Below are positions 52,761 to 61,910 of a DNA stretch of 64,000 nucleotides, in pieces. The stretch is taken from contig JAFDXN010000044.1 of NCBI GenBank assembly GCA_018267915.1, positions 1-64,000 on the forward strand, in the 5' to 3' direction. Every line of letters starts with the position of its first letter. Position 1 is the stretch's first letter. The notes under the pieces are model-generated. The model made no database searches and was not told the DNA's origin. It saw only the letters and a program-made list of their open reading frames with translations. The stretch is from Bacteroidota bacterium (lineage in GTDB: Bacteria > Bacteroidota > Bacteroidia > Chitinophagales > Chitinophagaceae). A program made the translations under genes and the position numbers.

Positions 52761-53573
52761 ATGAAAAAAATATTAGTGGTATTTGACGGCTACAACTTTT
52801 CCCCGGCAGCGCTTGACTTCGTACAAAGCCTGTCGCTAAATGGATCTTTCCTGCTAACCGGTGTATTCCTGAGCTCTATAGACTATAAGGTGTTACTCGG
52901 CTATCCATTTGCATCTCCCAGCTATATCACCGCAGTTGAGTATGACAATGACCTGTTCGTTAAGAACGTGGCTTACTTCAAAAGCTATTGCGAGAGGAAC
53001 GGTCTGGAATACAGGGTACACGACGACCTTGGTGGCGAAGCGCTGAACACCTTAAAAAAGGAGACTCGCTTTGCCGACACCTTAATACTGGGAAGCGAGA
53101 CTTTCTTTAAAGATGTGGAACTTAACACCCCTGGAGAATACCTGAAAGAGATCTTACACGATGCGGAATGTCCGGTGTTGCTTTTGCCGGAAAATTGCCC
53201 CTTCCCCGAAAGGATCGTTCTGAGCTACGACGGATCGAGGCAATCGATGTATGCGCTAAAACAATTTGCTTATGTGTTCCCCGAACTGTGCAATAAAGAA
53301 ACATTGCTGGTATATGGCAGCACTGAGGACGAAGAGCTACCGAACATAGACCTGCTTGAAGAGTTTGCGGGCAGGCACTACAGCAATCTTACGCTTATGA
53401 AGCTGGACCTGGACCCGAAAGTATATTTCGACACCTGGCTCGTCAACCATAAAAATGCGCTGGTTGTATCAGGGGCTTATGGACGTTCAGGTGCATCGAT
53501 GCTCTTTAAACACAGTTTTATGAACGAAATAATAAAGGAGCATCAACTGCCCTTGTTGATCGCGCATACCTGA
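52761..53573 (+). CDS. Universal stress protein (two UspA domains)
   Basis: A 270-residue protein starting MKKILVVFDGYN; the frame runs 16 codons further upstream, but this ATG is family-like. It contains two UspA folds: residues 1-140, ending DAECPVLLLPE, and about 150-270, with IVLSYDGSRQ and the C-terminal VVSGAYGRSGASMLFKHS, which resembles the ATP-binding G-x2-G-x9-G-S/T motif. Usp proteins support survival under starvation, hypoxia and oxidative stress. It lies 93 bp behind hsp20; the terminator between them may be partly read through. Confidence 0.9.
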   Translation: MKKILVVFDGYNFSPAALDFVQSLSLNGSFLLTGVFLSSIDYKVLLGYPFASPSYITAVEYDNDLFVKNVAYFKSYCERNGLEYRVHDDLGGEALNTLKKETRFADTLILGSETFFKDVELNTPGEYLKEILHDAECPVLLLPENCPFPERIVLSYDGSRQSMYALKQFAYVFPELCNKETLLVYGSTEDEELPNIDLLEEFAGRHYSNLTLMKLDLDPKVYFDTWLVNHKNALVVSGAYGRSGASMLFKHSFMNEIIKEHQLPLLIAHT

Positions 53574-53606
53574 TATAACAATTTCGCCTCAACAATTACC
53601 TTGAAT

Positions 53607-54860
53607 ATGGTCATCCGCCGCCTCGCAAGCATCGTAACAATATTGCTTTTAGGCTCCTGCATTACGAAAAGCAGAGCCGATGAGCGACTAATACGCCCAC
53701 AACTTACAAACCGGTTCTACACTATGGGTGAGAACCGGCTGATCTGGACCGGACCTGATGCAAATTCGGAAAGGCTTAGAGCAGAATTGATTGAATGGAT
53801 AGACAGCGCGGCTAGTTTCGGTTTGGATAAGGATGATTATCACTATAGCTATATAACGCGGGAGCTACGGCTGTATAATGACATCGGTGCGGACAAAATA
53901 TTTACAGATGCGGTTCTCTCCCTTGCGGCAGATATCTACATGGGCAAAATGCAAGGTAACATGCTAGGATATGATGGCGTGAAGCCACGCTACCAGGCAA
54001 GGCAGGAAGAATACTTGCTGAAGAGCCTGCTAAAGGTACAGGATGTAGGTAGCCTGCATAATTTTCTTAGTTTACTTGAACCGGCCAACCAGGACTACTT
54101 GTTGTTAAAACAGGAGCTTGCCACCCAAAGGAAAGCAAAGGCAGGCAGGAAAGTCGATATGCTCGAAATGTCTCTGAACTATTACCGGAAGATCCATAAC
54201 TATCATTTCAAACAATGCATTGTGGTCAATATCTGCAATGCATCGCTCAACTACTACGAGAATGAAAAGGTGATGCTGAACATGAAAGTGGTGGTGGGCA
54301 AGCCAAAGACAAAGACGCCCAGATTTACCGCCTTTTGCTATGAGGCCATCATGTATCCTTACTGGAACGTACCTGCCAGTATTGCGGTAAAAGAGATACT
54401 GCCCAAATACCGGCGCAACAAGGCTGCGCTCAACGCACTCAACCTGCAGGTGGTGGATAGCCGCGGCCATGTGATGGATCCATCGGTGCTTGCAGGCGGC
54501 CTGGCCGGCTATCGCCTCAGGCAATCGACTGGATGTGACAACGCCCTTGGAGTATTGAAGTTCAATATCTCGGACCCATACAGCGTTTACATGCACGATA
54601 CCGACTATAAAAATGCGTTCAAGCTAAAAAAGCGGTATTTAAGTCACGGCTGCATCCGCCTTGAAAAACCACTGGAACTGAGCGACTACCTGCTACCGGG
54701 CAAGATCAATAAATCGCTACTCCAGGCCTGCGTAAGATCTCAAACACCAACGACAGTAAAAATAGCCGATCCTGTACCTGTGTTTGTAATATATATGCCG
54801 GCCGATGTGGAAAATGGGGCTGTGGCGTATTATGAGGATATCTATCATATCCTGAAATAA
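53607..54860 (+). CDS. L,D-transpeptidase (YcbB-like), lipoprotein
   Basis: A 417-residue periplasmic enzyme anchored by lipid (lipobox LGSC). The N-terminal part (about 30-190) looks like the helical scaffold of YcbB/LdtD enzymes (LIWTGPDANSERLRAEL, FGLDKDDYHY), and the C-terminal YkuD domain holds the catalytic site SHGCIRLE with Cys near 349 and His in VYMHDTD. It forms 3-3 peptidoglycan crosslinks or attaches proteins. ATG at 53607 is preferred to a TTG two codons upstream. A paralogue follows 68 bp downstream. Confidence 0.9.
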   Translation: MVIRRLASIVTILLLGSCITKSRADERLIRPQLTNRFYTMGENRLIWTGPDANSERLRAELIEWIDSAASFGLDKDDYHYSYITRELRLYNDIGADKIFTDAVLSLAADIYMGKMQGNMLGYDGVKPRYQARQEEYLLKSLLKVQDVGSLHNFLSLLEPANQDYLLLKQELATQRKAKAGRKVDMLEMSLNYYRKIHNYHFKQCIVVNICNASLNYYENEKVMLNMKVVVGKPKTKTPRFTAFCYEAIMYPYWNVPASIAVKEILPKYRRNKAALNALNLQVVDSRGHVMDPSVLAGGLAGYRLRQSTGCDNALGVLKFNISDPYSVYMHDTDYKNAFKLKKRYLSHGCIRLEKPLELSDYLLPGKINKSLLQACVRSQTPTTVKIADPVPVFVIYMPADVENGAVAYYEDIYHILK

Positions 54861-54928
54861 CAGGAGGTTTAAACGTTCAATAATTCCGGTGGCAAGATAT
54901 TTTCTTACCACCTGGTGGAGTTATTGAT

Positions 54929-56230
54929 ATGACAGGATCTGCCTCGCTACATATTCGGAAAAGTCTGAAGTTACTGATCATCTATTTTGGTGCATTATGG
55001 AGTGGCGTATGTGCATCGCCGCGAGCGGTAGCAGAAACATTGCGCTATCCTCAACTGGTAGATAAGTTTTATACGGCCAATTCAAACAATCTCATATGGA
55101 CAAGTACCGGCTCCGACGCTCAACGGTTACGAGCTGAACTGGCAGGAATGCTTGACAACGCCGCCAAACTGGGGCTTGATAAACAGAAATATCATTACCA
55201 ATATATAAGGGGCGCACCGGATGTGGCGAACGATATGGAAGTCGACCGTGTGTTCACAGACGCTGCAATTGCAATGCTGAAGGATATATATGCCGGTAAT
55301 CTTGGAGAGGAACTGATGGAATACGACGAAGTAAATAGTAAACACCAGCAAAGTGAAGCAGACTATATAGTGAATAAACTAGCAAGAGTACAGACGGCTG
55401 AACAACTGGAAACCCTGGCGCAAGCTTTGGAACCGGATGATGAAAACTATAAGGTGCTTAAAGGAGAACTTAGTCAACAAATAGCTAGCGGCGCCACCGG
55501 CAAAGTGCGGGCATTGAACGTCGCAGTCAACTACTACCGCAGGGTGCACCATTACAAGTTTGACCAGTACGTGCTGGTGAATATCTGTAAAGCGATGCTG
55601 ACATACTACCAAAATGGTGTGCCCGCCCTTGAGATGAAGGTTGTAGTTGGTAAACCCACAAAAATGACACCCAGGTTCAGCGCATATTGTTACGAAGAAG
55701 TAATGTATCCCTACTGGAACGTGCCCGATGACATAGGCACCGGGGAGATACTTCCGGATGTGAAGCGCAACAGCGCCAGGCTCAGGGCCCTCCATATGGA
55801 AGTGATAGATAACAGCGGAAAGGCTGTAAACCCCGCAACGATTAAATGGGCCGACTACAGCAAGAACAATTTTCCTTACAGGTTCCGGCAGAAGACCGGA
55901 TGCTTTAACTCGCTGGGGGTATTGAAATTCAATATTTCCGATCCCTTTAGCGTCTACATGCACGATACCGATTATAAAGGGGCCTTTAAACTCAGCAAAC
56001 GCTACCTGAGCCATGGATGCATAAGGCTGGAAAAGCCATTGGAACTGGGCGATTTGCTGCTGCCGGGACAAATCGACGGCGAACTTTTAAAACAATGCCT
56101 GACAGGCCAGGAGCCAACTACAATAAAACTGGCGGAGCCGGTGCCGGTATTTGCCGTATATATGCCGGTGGGGGTACAAAACGGGCAGGTGGTATATTAC
56201 CCGGATGTGTACAAGCTATTAGCCAATTAA
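54929..56230 (+). CDS. L,D-transpeptidase (YcbB-like), paralogue of the preceding gene
   Basis: A 433-residue protein with the same layout: signal or anchor segment (about 10-30), helical scaffold (about 40-205), and YkuD domain with SHGCIRLE (Cys near 364). Long blocks are shared with the upstream copy, such as MYPYWNVP, LGVLKFNISDP, YMHDTDYK and the ends, so the pair is a tandem duplication. The N-terminus lacks a lipobox, so this copy may be membrane-anchored or soluble. A terminator for the facing tRNA-Arg lies at its stop. Confidence 0.9.
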   Translation: MTGSASLHIRKSLKLLIIYFGALWSGVCASPRAVAETLRYPQLVDKFYTANSNNLIWTSTGSDAQRLRAELAGMLDNAAKLGLDKQKYHYQYIRGAPDVANDMEVDRVFTDAAIAMLKDIYAGNLGEELMEYDEVNSKHQQSEADYIVNKLARVQTAEQLETLAQALEPDDENYKVLKGELSQQIASGATGKVRALNVAVNYYRRVHHYKFDQYVLVNICKAMLTYYQNGVPALEMKVVVGKPTKMTPRFSAYCYEEVMYPYWNVPDDIGTGEILPDVKRNSARLRALHMEVIDNSGKAVNPATIKWADYSKNNFPYRFRQKTGCFNSLGVLKFNISDPFSVYMHDTDYKGAFKLSKRYLSHGCIRLEKPLELGDLLLPGQIDGELLKQCLTGQEPTTIKLAEPVPVFAVYMPVGVQNGQVVYYPDVYKLLAN

Positions 56231-56265
56231 AAAAAAGCCGCTCTGCCTGGAGGCAGAACGGCTTT
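56229..56265 (-). terminator. Terminator of tRNA-Arg, opposite the L,D-transpeptidase stop
   Basis: AAAGCCG (56234-56240) pairs with CGGCTTT (56259-56265), extended by CTGCC/GGCAG inside. On the minus strand eight U follow, so it ends the tRNA-Arg transcript; on the + strand the U-tract is short. Confidence 0.8.
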
Positions 56266-56267
56266 CG

Positions 56268-56341
56268 TGACCTTGTCAGGATTCAAACCTGAAACCTTTT
56301 GATCCGTAGTCAAATGCTCTATTCAGTTGAGCTACAAGGCC
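56268..56341 (-). tRNA. tRNA-Arg (ACG)
   Basis: The 74 nt fold as a cloverleaf: acceptor GGCCTTG/CAAGGTC with a G:T at 2-71, D arm GCTC/GAGC, anticodon stem TTTGA/TCAAA with loop CTACGGA (anticodon ACG, read as ICG), T arm TCAGG/CCTGA with loop TTTGAAT, discriminator A. CCA is not encoded. Confidence 0.95.
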
Positions 56342-56407
56342 ATCCCTTAATTGGGACTGCAAATGTAGGGCATTTGCCCCTATTTTGCAAAATTTGTGTC
56401 GGCAATC

Positions 56408-56914
56408 TTATTTCCCTGCGCTATAGTGCTTCATAAACTCTAAAATGCGCATGTAGTATTTTTTAGAGGTCGCGTCGGGATAGTCGCCGGAATTGATCTT
56501 GTCCTCCAGCCATTGTACTGTATTTTTGCCCGAAGCCAGCTTATGGTGGAGGTCGTAATTTGTTTGCGTGATGATGAACGCAACGATGGGATCGGCCATA
56601 TCGTTAATGGCTGTCTGCAGGAAATTTAATTCCTTATGTTGACAAGCGCTTTTGCCCATAGTTACCGTCATACTGCGACAGGGAAGATCGTAAGCATAGT
56701 GCTCGTAAAAATATTTGACCTGGCTGAGGCTATCGCCGGGCAGGCGACCGGACAGGAGTCCGATGCCCATATTATAACCCTCGAGACTGTTCATACAGAT
56801 CATCTCGCAGGTTTGGTCGCGGAAGTCGCTATTGATGAGCGCTTCCTGTGCTCCAACCCGGCAGGCTGCGAACGATAAAAAGAGAAAACAAGGTATCAAC
56901 CTAAACGGAGACAT
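56408..56914 (-). CDS. Exported protein of unknown function
   Basis: A 168-residue protein with a signal peptide (MSPFRLIPCFLFLSF, cleavage after VGAQ). The mature part has six Cys (CEMIC, PCRS, SACQH among them) that could form disulfides, and is mostly helical. I recognise no family. ATG at 56914 is preferred to a GTG two codons upstream. It is divergent from rlmH, 57 bp away. Confidence 0.75.
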   Translation of the reverse strand: MSPFRLIPCFLFLSFAACRVGAQEALINSDFRDQTCEMICMNSLEGYNMGIGLLSGRLPGDSLSQVKYFYEHYAYDLPCRSMTVTMGKSACQHKELNFLQTAINDMADPIVAFIITQTNYDLHHKLASGKNTVQWLEDKINSGDYPDATSKKYYMRILEFMKHYSAGK

Positions 56915-56971
56915 TGCCACAAATTAGCTATTAAATTGCGACAATCGGCAGCAACAGTTTATACTTGCAAT

Positions 56972-57445
56972 ATGAATATCGAAATATGGAGCGTGGGCAA
57001 GGCGAACGAGACCTTTATAGAAGAAGGACTGCGCTACTATTTCACTAAAACAAAGCCCTGGAACAACGTAGAACTGGTAGTGCTGCAAGTGCCTAAGAAA
57101 GCCCAGACAACAGATGCCGAACTTGCGAAAAAACGTGAAGAGGAACTGATTCTAAAAAGGTTGCAGCCCGGCCACTACCTGGTGGTACTCGACGAGCGCG
57201 GCAAGCAGCTTAACTCTATACAGTGGTCGCAACAAATGCAGCAGATGATGAACACGGGTGTTAAAACATTGGTAATATTGATAGGCGGGGCCTTTGGCGT
57301 TACCGAGGCAGTAAAGAAGCAGGCTAAGCAGGTCTGGTCGCTCTCGGCGCTGGTTTTCCCTCACCAACTGGTGCGCTTAATTGTGGCCGAGCAGGTGTAC
57401 AGGGCGTTTAGCATCCTGAACAATTCGCCTTACCATCATTCATAA
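56972..57445 (+). CDS. rlmH: 23S rRNA pseudouridine-1915 N3-methyltransferase
   Basis: A 157-residue SPOUT methyltransferase that modifies helix 69 of 23S rRNA. The C-terminal trefoil knot with LIGGAFGV and the ending LVRLIVAEQVYRAFSILNNSPYHH are diagnostic; the family ends YH or YHR. ATG at 56972 (MNIEIWSVGKAN) is preferred over 12 upstream codons. A near-consensus promoter TATACTTG lies at 56960-56967, so the leader is very short. Confidence 0.97.
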   Translation: MNIEIWSVGKANETFIEEGLRYYFTKTKPWNNVELVVLQVPKKAQTTDAELAKKREEELILKRLQPGHYLVVLDERGKQLNSIQWSQQMQQMMNTGVKTLVILIGGAFGVTEAVKKQAKQVWSLSALVFPHQLVRLIVAEQVYRAFSILNNSPYHHS

Positions 57446-57476
57446 AAATGTATTTTCGCCGTCAATTGGCGGATAT

Positions 57477-58085
57477 ATGAGCTATACCATCATTCTTATC
57501 ATAATTACCTGCATTATTTCGGTCATCGCGTTCAGCAATGATGAACTGAAAGACAGGCTTATCCTTTGGCCAAAGAGAATGGACAGGCCGGAGGAATACT
57601 ATCGCTTCCTCAGCTCGGGATTTATACATGCCGATATCATGCACCTCGCTGTCAACATGTGGGTATTGTATTCGTTTGGCAGTATATCTGAAGAATGGTT
57701 CGCGGCGATAGGAATGCGCTTTGCGTACGTAGTGCTGTACCTGCTGGCTATCGTAGTCGCATCAGTGCCCTCTTTCATGAAGCATAAGAACAATGCCTAT
57801 TACCGTTCGCTGGGTGCATCAGGCGGTGTTGCTGCTATCCTGTTCTCAAGCGTATATTTCAATCCCTGGTCGGGAGGCATTGGTCTGCTATTTGTACCGG
57901 GAATCACCATCAAGCCCATCATCTTTGCCATATTATACCTCGCATACAGTGCCTATATGGATAGGCGTGGTGGCACCAATATCAACCATGGCGCACACTT
58001 CTGGGGCTCGGTATTTGGCTTTGTATTCACATTACTTGTAGAGCCCACACACGGGCAGATGTTCATTCAGCAGATAATGCAGTAA
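57477..58085 (+). CDS. Rhomboid-family intramembrane serine protease
   Basis: A 202-residue membrane protease with six predicted helices. HADIMHLAVNMW, the catalytic Ser115 in GASGG, and the His174 in HGAHFWGS are the family's active-site elements. It cleaves membrane-spanning segments of substrate proteins. It follows rlmH by 31 bp on the same strand, and its 3' end overlaps the convergent tilS by 23 bp. Confidence 0.92.
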   Translation: MSYTIILIIITCIISVIAFSNDELKDRLILWPKRMDRPEEYYRFLSSGFIHADIMHLAVNMWVLYSFGSISEEWFAAIGMRFAYVVLYLLAIVVASVPSFMKHKNNAYYRSLGASGGVAAILFSSVYFNPWSGGIGLLFVPGITIKPIIFAILYLAYSAYMDRRGGTNINHGAHFWGSVFGFVFTLLVEPTHGQMFIQQIMQ

Positions 58086-59406
58086 GGCGGCACACCAGTA
58101 CCTTACCGGTATTTTCTTTTACTTTAAAGCGCTCATCAGGGCGCATGCCTGCAAGCCACGCGACGCGTTTGTTACATTCCAGCAGCCAGACATGTTCTTT
58201 TTCGTGTAGCGGCACTTTCTGATCGATGAGATAGCGGCTCACCTTTTTCTTCTTCATGCCCATACCGAAGGGATAGAAATAATCACCCAGCTTCCACTTG
58301 CGGAGTAAAATCGGGAACTCGATATTTTTCATATCAAGGTAGGCAACCTTTTGATCAGCGGGAATAGCCGCCGGCTTATCTTCGATAGCGAAAGTGAAAT
58401 GACGTGCGCCAAGGTTTACCTCGCATGGAGCACCCTCTATCACTACCAGGTCTGTTGCACCGGCAGGTGAGGCTGTTAATATCAGGAAGTCGCGGTTACG
58501 AATGATGCGATGGGTGTCTGAACTGATATACCGCCCCGTCTCTGCATCCATTAACTGCAAGATATGCGGTACCTGTGCTGCACTGAAACCATATGGATTG
58601 AACATTTCATAACATACCGTTTCCGGCACGGCTTCTTTTTTCAGCTTTAGAACAGGAATGTAATAGTCTTGGCCACGCTTTTCCATCAGCTTCTTTATAT
58701 GCAGCCCGACCGCCTCTTTGTACAGCGTTTCGGCCTGCGCAAAGCGTACAATGCTATCATTGATATGCCCCGTAACGTTCGGAAAAAATTCCGCTATAGC
58801 AGGAATGATCTTGTTTCTTATCGCATTCCGCTGGTAAACATCAGTGCTGTTCGATGCGTCATCGCGGTAAGGCACGTTGTGATCTTTGGCATATTCAAGT
58901 ATCGAGTCTTTACTTGCAAATAACAATGGCCGGATGATATCTCCGTTGCGCTCAGGTATGCCATGCAGTCCGGTAATGCCCGTGCCTTTAAAGAGATTCA
59001 TCAGCAAGGTTTCTACATTATCGCCGGCATGGTGGGCCGTCGCAAGAAAGGCATAACCATGCTCCTTGCAGATCATGTCGAGCCACTCGTATCGCAGGAT
59101 GCGCGCTGTCTCCTGCACACCTTTTTTCCATTCTTCCATTCGCTGTTTGGTTTCAAAGCGGGTATGGTGGAACGTGATGTCATTCCGCGTGGCCCAGTCG
59201 CGCACCAGCGACTCATCAAGATCGGACTCTGTGCCGCGTAGCTGAAAATTGCAATGGGCAATGCCGAATGAAATACCTGTACTCAGACAAAGGTGGGCCA
59301 TTACCATCGAGTCAACCCCGCCACTTACAGCCAGCAGTACCTTCTGTCCCGACGGAGCAAAATGCTTTTTCAGCCAGTTGTCTTTAAAATCCTGTAGCAG
59401 CGGCAT
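58063..59406 (-). CDS. tilS: tRNA(Ile)-lysidine synthase
   Basis: A 447-residue enzyme that changes C34 of tRNA-Ile(CAU) to lysidine. The PP-loop SGGVDSM (28-34), GIAHCNFQLRG, LATAHHADDN-like FLATAHHAGDNVET and the C-terminal TilS domain (VSRYLIDQKVP) are visible. The usual HHxDD motif reads HHAGD here. The frame continues 73 codons upstream inside the TPR gene, but ATG at 59406 fits the family and lies 1 bp behind that gene. It overlaps the rhomboid gene by 23 bp in the opposite direction. Confidence 0.95.
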   Translation of the reverse strand: MPLLQDFKDNWLKKHFAPSGQKVLLAVSGGVDSMVMAHLCLSTGISFGIAHCNFQLRGTESDLDESLVRDWATRNDITFHHTRFETKQRMEEWKKGVQETARILRYEWLDMICKEHGYAFLATAHHAGDNVETLLMNLFKGTGITGLHGIPERNGDIIRPLLFASKDSILEYAKDHNVPYRDDASNSTDVYQRNAIRNKIIPAIAEFFPNVTGHINDSIVRFAQAETLYKEAVGLHIKKLMEKRGQDYYIPVLKLKKEAVPETVCYEMFNPYGFSAAQVPHILQLMDAETGRYISSDTHRIIRNRDFLILTASPAGATDLVVIEGAPCEVNLGARHFTFAIEDKPAAIPADQKVAYLDMKNIEFPILLRKWKLGDYFYPFGMGMKKKKVSRYLIDQKVPLHEKEHVWLLECNKRVAWLAGMRPDERFKVKENTGKVLVCRLTALSAE

Positions 59407-59407
59407 A

Positions 59408-59722
59408 TTAATATGCGAGGTCTTCGTAAGCGCCCTGTAATTCGTTATAGCTATGCATGTCGCCGGCCGCCTTTGCCTGCTGCATACCGCGTTCGTAGGT
59501 GTTGATAGCCTTATCCTGGTCGCCCTGGCGCTCCAATAATTTACCGAGGTGATAGTAAGTGGCCACATAAGCGGGATCGTGAAGCAGGTTTTTTTCAAAA
59601 AGCTGCCTTGCATCACCGTCTTCACCTGCCTTTATATATTCCAATGCCAGGGCATGATTGAGAAAACAGTCCTCGGGACTTGTTTTGAGAAATTCCTTCA
59701 GCTTTTCGATCCTATCGTTCAT
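59408..59722 (-). CDS. Tetratricopeptide-repeat protein
   Basis: A 104-residue small protein with about two and a half TPR units: CFLNHALALEYIKAGEDGDARQLFEKNL (key residues A, Y, G, A, F), YYHLGKLLERQGDQDKAI and a third partial unit. It has no signal peptide. It lies 1 bp upstream of tilS on the same strand, so both are co-transcribed. It is probably an adaptor; partner unknown. Confidence 0.85.
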   Translation of the reverse strand: MNDRIEKLKEFLKTSPEDCFLNHALALEYIKAGEDGDARQLFEKNLLHDPAYVATYYHLGKLLERQGDQDKAINTYERGMQQAKAAGDMHSYNELQGAYEDLAY

Positions 59723-59759
59723 AAGGCCGTAAAATTAGTAAAGGCTAAGACATAATGCT

Positions 59760-59788
59760 AAAAAATAAGGCCGCTTGCGCGGCCTTAT
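59760..59788 (-). terminator. Terminator of the PNGase F-like gene
   Basis: ATAAGGCCGC (59765-59774) pairs perfectly with GCGGCCTTAT (59779-59788) around TTGC; on the minus strand the stem is followed by six U. Confidence 0.85.
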
Positions 59789-59816
59789 GGGGTATATGTA
59801 AGTAAGGGGTAGGTTT

Positions 59817-61784
59817 TTATTTAGCTATTAGCAGACGCGTCTGCAGCTTTGCCGAAGCATTATTCTTGTCCGTGAAAACAAGCGTGTAAACTCCATTAGG
59901 CAATTGCGATATTTCAAGGTTTTCAGAAATATTATTGCATTCCTTTTGCAGCACTACCCTACCCAACGCATCAAGCAGTTGTAAAGTACCTGAAACCTCC
60001 GCTATACCGCTGATATTAACCGCAACAGTGTTTTTGGCAGGGTTCGGGAAGGCTTCGACCTGTTGCGGCACCGCCGATAAGTTGGTAACCCCTGCTGGGA
60101 ACCCAAGTGTAGTAAAGTACTGAGTGAAGCCGCAACCGAAGTCGTCATGGTAAGTACCACCGCTTGGATTGCCGTCAAGGGTAATATAAACGGGGACCTG
60201 TGTGATTTTCCGTACCCTTATTGAGCCTGCAGTTATGCCGGTTTGGTCCCCTACCCACCAGTGGAGGCCATCGCACCCTGCATCATTCACAACGAGTTTA
60301 TAACAACCTGCACCCACCACCACAGTATCGGCATAGGTGGTGCTTATGGCATTTTGCACCCGCTGCCTGATAACATTATTGTTCATATCCAGTATCTGCC
60401 ATGAGGTTTCGCTGTAGTTACTATTGTTAGCGTCTGGCTCATTGTTCGTACTGAGATTGACAATAAACTTGTTAGGCCATTGCGGCGCCGGTTTAAAATA
60501 AGAGGTCAATGTATCATTGTGCACATCCGCATCCGGGTTGCCATTTACGTCAACGATCTCTGCAATAAACTTATGCAGCAGGGTGTCGGCCACGTTCTCC
60601 AGGTCGCTGAAAGGGGGTAGTGCTATCTCTGCATCCTGCAAGGAATTGAGACTTCCGGTCCAGGTAAAGTCGGAAAGCGACTGGTTGTCCATGCCGTACC
60701 TGAAGTGTATAGCCGAGATAGGCGTACTTCCGGTATTTTTTACATGTACAGAAGGAGAGCCACAGTTGGGATTGGCCCTGAAATGCCCTTCATAATTGGT
60801 AGGTGCAGTGATATCATCCAGCGAAGCATCCAGATTTTTGTTCATGCTGCCGTAGTAGAAGACGTGCGCCTCGGTTGTATAACTGGCCCCGCCGTTGCCC
60901 GAATAGGGTTCAAAATTGATATCCACGTTGTAGCTGTTGCCGCCTACCACACCAGGCAGATCATGGAAGTTAGGGCGTACCAGGGCACCGGGACACCAGT
61001 TGCCCCGCTCATAAAGCCAGGTACCCGATTGAGGATACAGGTCGTTGGATCCGCAATCGCTGCGCCAGATGTTTTTATGGTCCACCTGCGAGGCATTCAG
61101 CAGCACATCGTAGTATTTAGAGCAGAACTCCGAGCACTGGTTGTTATCGCTGCCGTGGCCCGTCACTGTAAACTTAAGGGTAGCATTCTGCGTGCCGGCC
61201 GGCGCCGTTTTCGATATCGGGGGGAAGTAGGTATCGATAGCTGTTGCGCCGCCAAAGCCGAAACTACCGTTCCATAAGCGCTGAACGCCCTTCACATCCC
61301 TTTCCGGTGTGCCTTCCACAAAGGCAAACTTAATATTGCCAGTGAAGCCACCGCTGTAGCCCGAATAGAATATACGGATCGTTGCAGCATTCTTCAATAC
61401 AGGATAATAATCGGTAACATCGTAAACATAATGCTGTGTCCATGTCCATGGTGTCCTGGGAGCGCTCGCATTAGCGTAAGGGCTTATTAACCTTCCCAGT
61501 TCCAGGGTGTCACCGGTGGGGGTCATCAGGTAATTTTGAATGGTATAATCCCAGTCGCCGCAATATTGGGGATTGCCCGGGCACTGGTGCTTGCCGAGGG
61601 TAAAGATCATGTATATCTTGCGGTAGCTCGTAGCACCATTCGGAAAAGTAACGGCGGTGTCGTAACTGCCGTAGCCGTCGAGCCAGATGCCGTTGTGTGC
61701 CTGTACCCATGTGGTATCGCCAGGCGCCGCACTTGCTCCGAGATAAAAGAAAGTGCAAGCCAGTAAAGTAATCAGTTTCCTCAT
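59817..61784 (-). CDS. PNGase F-like secreted protein with T9SS sorting domain
   Basis: A 655-residue secreted protein. After the signal peptide, the first 330 residues match the two-part PNGase F fold: the C-x-D-W-D region YCGDWDY (Asp79 is a candidate for the catalytic Asp), RIFYSGYSGGF, and GHGSDNNQCSEFCSKYY with a conserved Cys set. A linker with beta-sandwich-like repeats (about 340-560) follows, and the last 80 residues are a type A T9SS sorting domain (FPNPAKN ... LPNGVYTLVF). It may remove N-glycans from glycoproteins outside the cell. A strong terminator follows. Confidence 0.85.
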   Translation of the reverse strand: MRKLITLLACTFFYLGASAAPGDTTWVQAHNGIWLDGYGSYDTAVTFPNGATSYRKIYMIFTLGKHQCPGNPQYCGDWDYTIQNYLMTPTGDTLELGRLISPYANASAPRTPWTWTQHYVYDVTDYYPVLKNAATIRIFYSGYSGGFTGNIKFAFVEGTPERDVKGVQRLWNGSFGFGGATAIDTYFPPISKTAPAGTQNATLKFTVTGHGSDNNQCSEFCSKYYDVLLNASQVDHKNIWRSDCGSNDLYPQSGTWLYERGNWCPGALVRPNFHDLPGVVGGNSYNVDINFEPYSGNGGASYTTEAHVFYYGSMNKNLDASLDDITAPTNYEGHFRANPNCGSPSVHVKNTGSTPISAIHFRYGMDNQSLSDFTWTGSLNSLQDAEIALPPFSDLENVADTLLHKFIAEIVDVNGNPDADVHNDTLTSYFKPAPQWPNKFIVNLSTNNEPDANNSNYSETSWQILDMNNNVIRQRVQNAISTTYADTVVVGAGCYKLVVNDAGCDGLHWWVGDQTGITAGSIRVRKITQVPVYITLDGNPSGGTYHDDFGCGFTQYFTTLGFPAGVTNLSAVPQQVEAFPNPAKNTVAVNISGIAEVSGTLQLLDALGRVVLQKECNNISENLEISQLPNGVYTLVFTDKNNASAKLQTRLLIAK

Positions 61785-61885
61785 CGTTATATTACATTAA
61801 TTAACAGGCGCTAAAGGTAAGGTTAAAATAGACTATGTGGTAACACTATTTTAACATTGATAAACAAAAGCTGCATATAATGAAG

Positions 61886-61893
61886 TACCTTTG
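61886..61893 (+). promoter_or_regulatory. -7 promoter element of der
   Basis: TACCTTTG matches TAnnTTTG exactly, 17 nt before the ATG. Confidence 0.65.
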
Positions 61894-61910
61894 CAGGCCA
61901 AAATTTTAGT

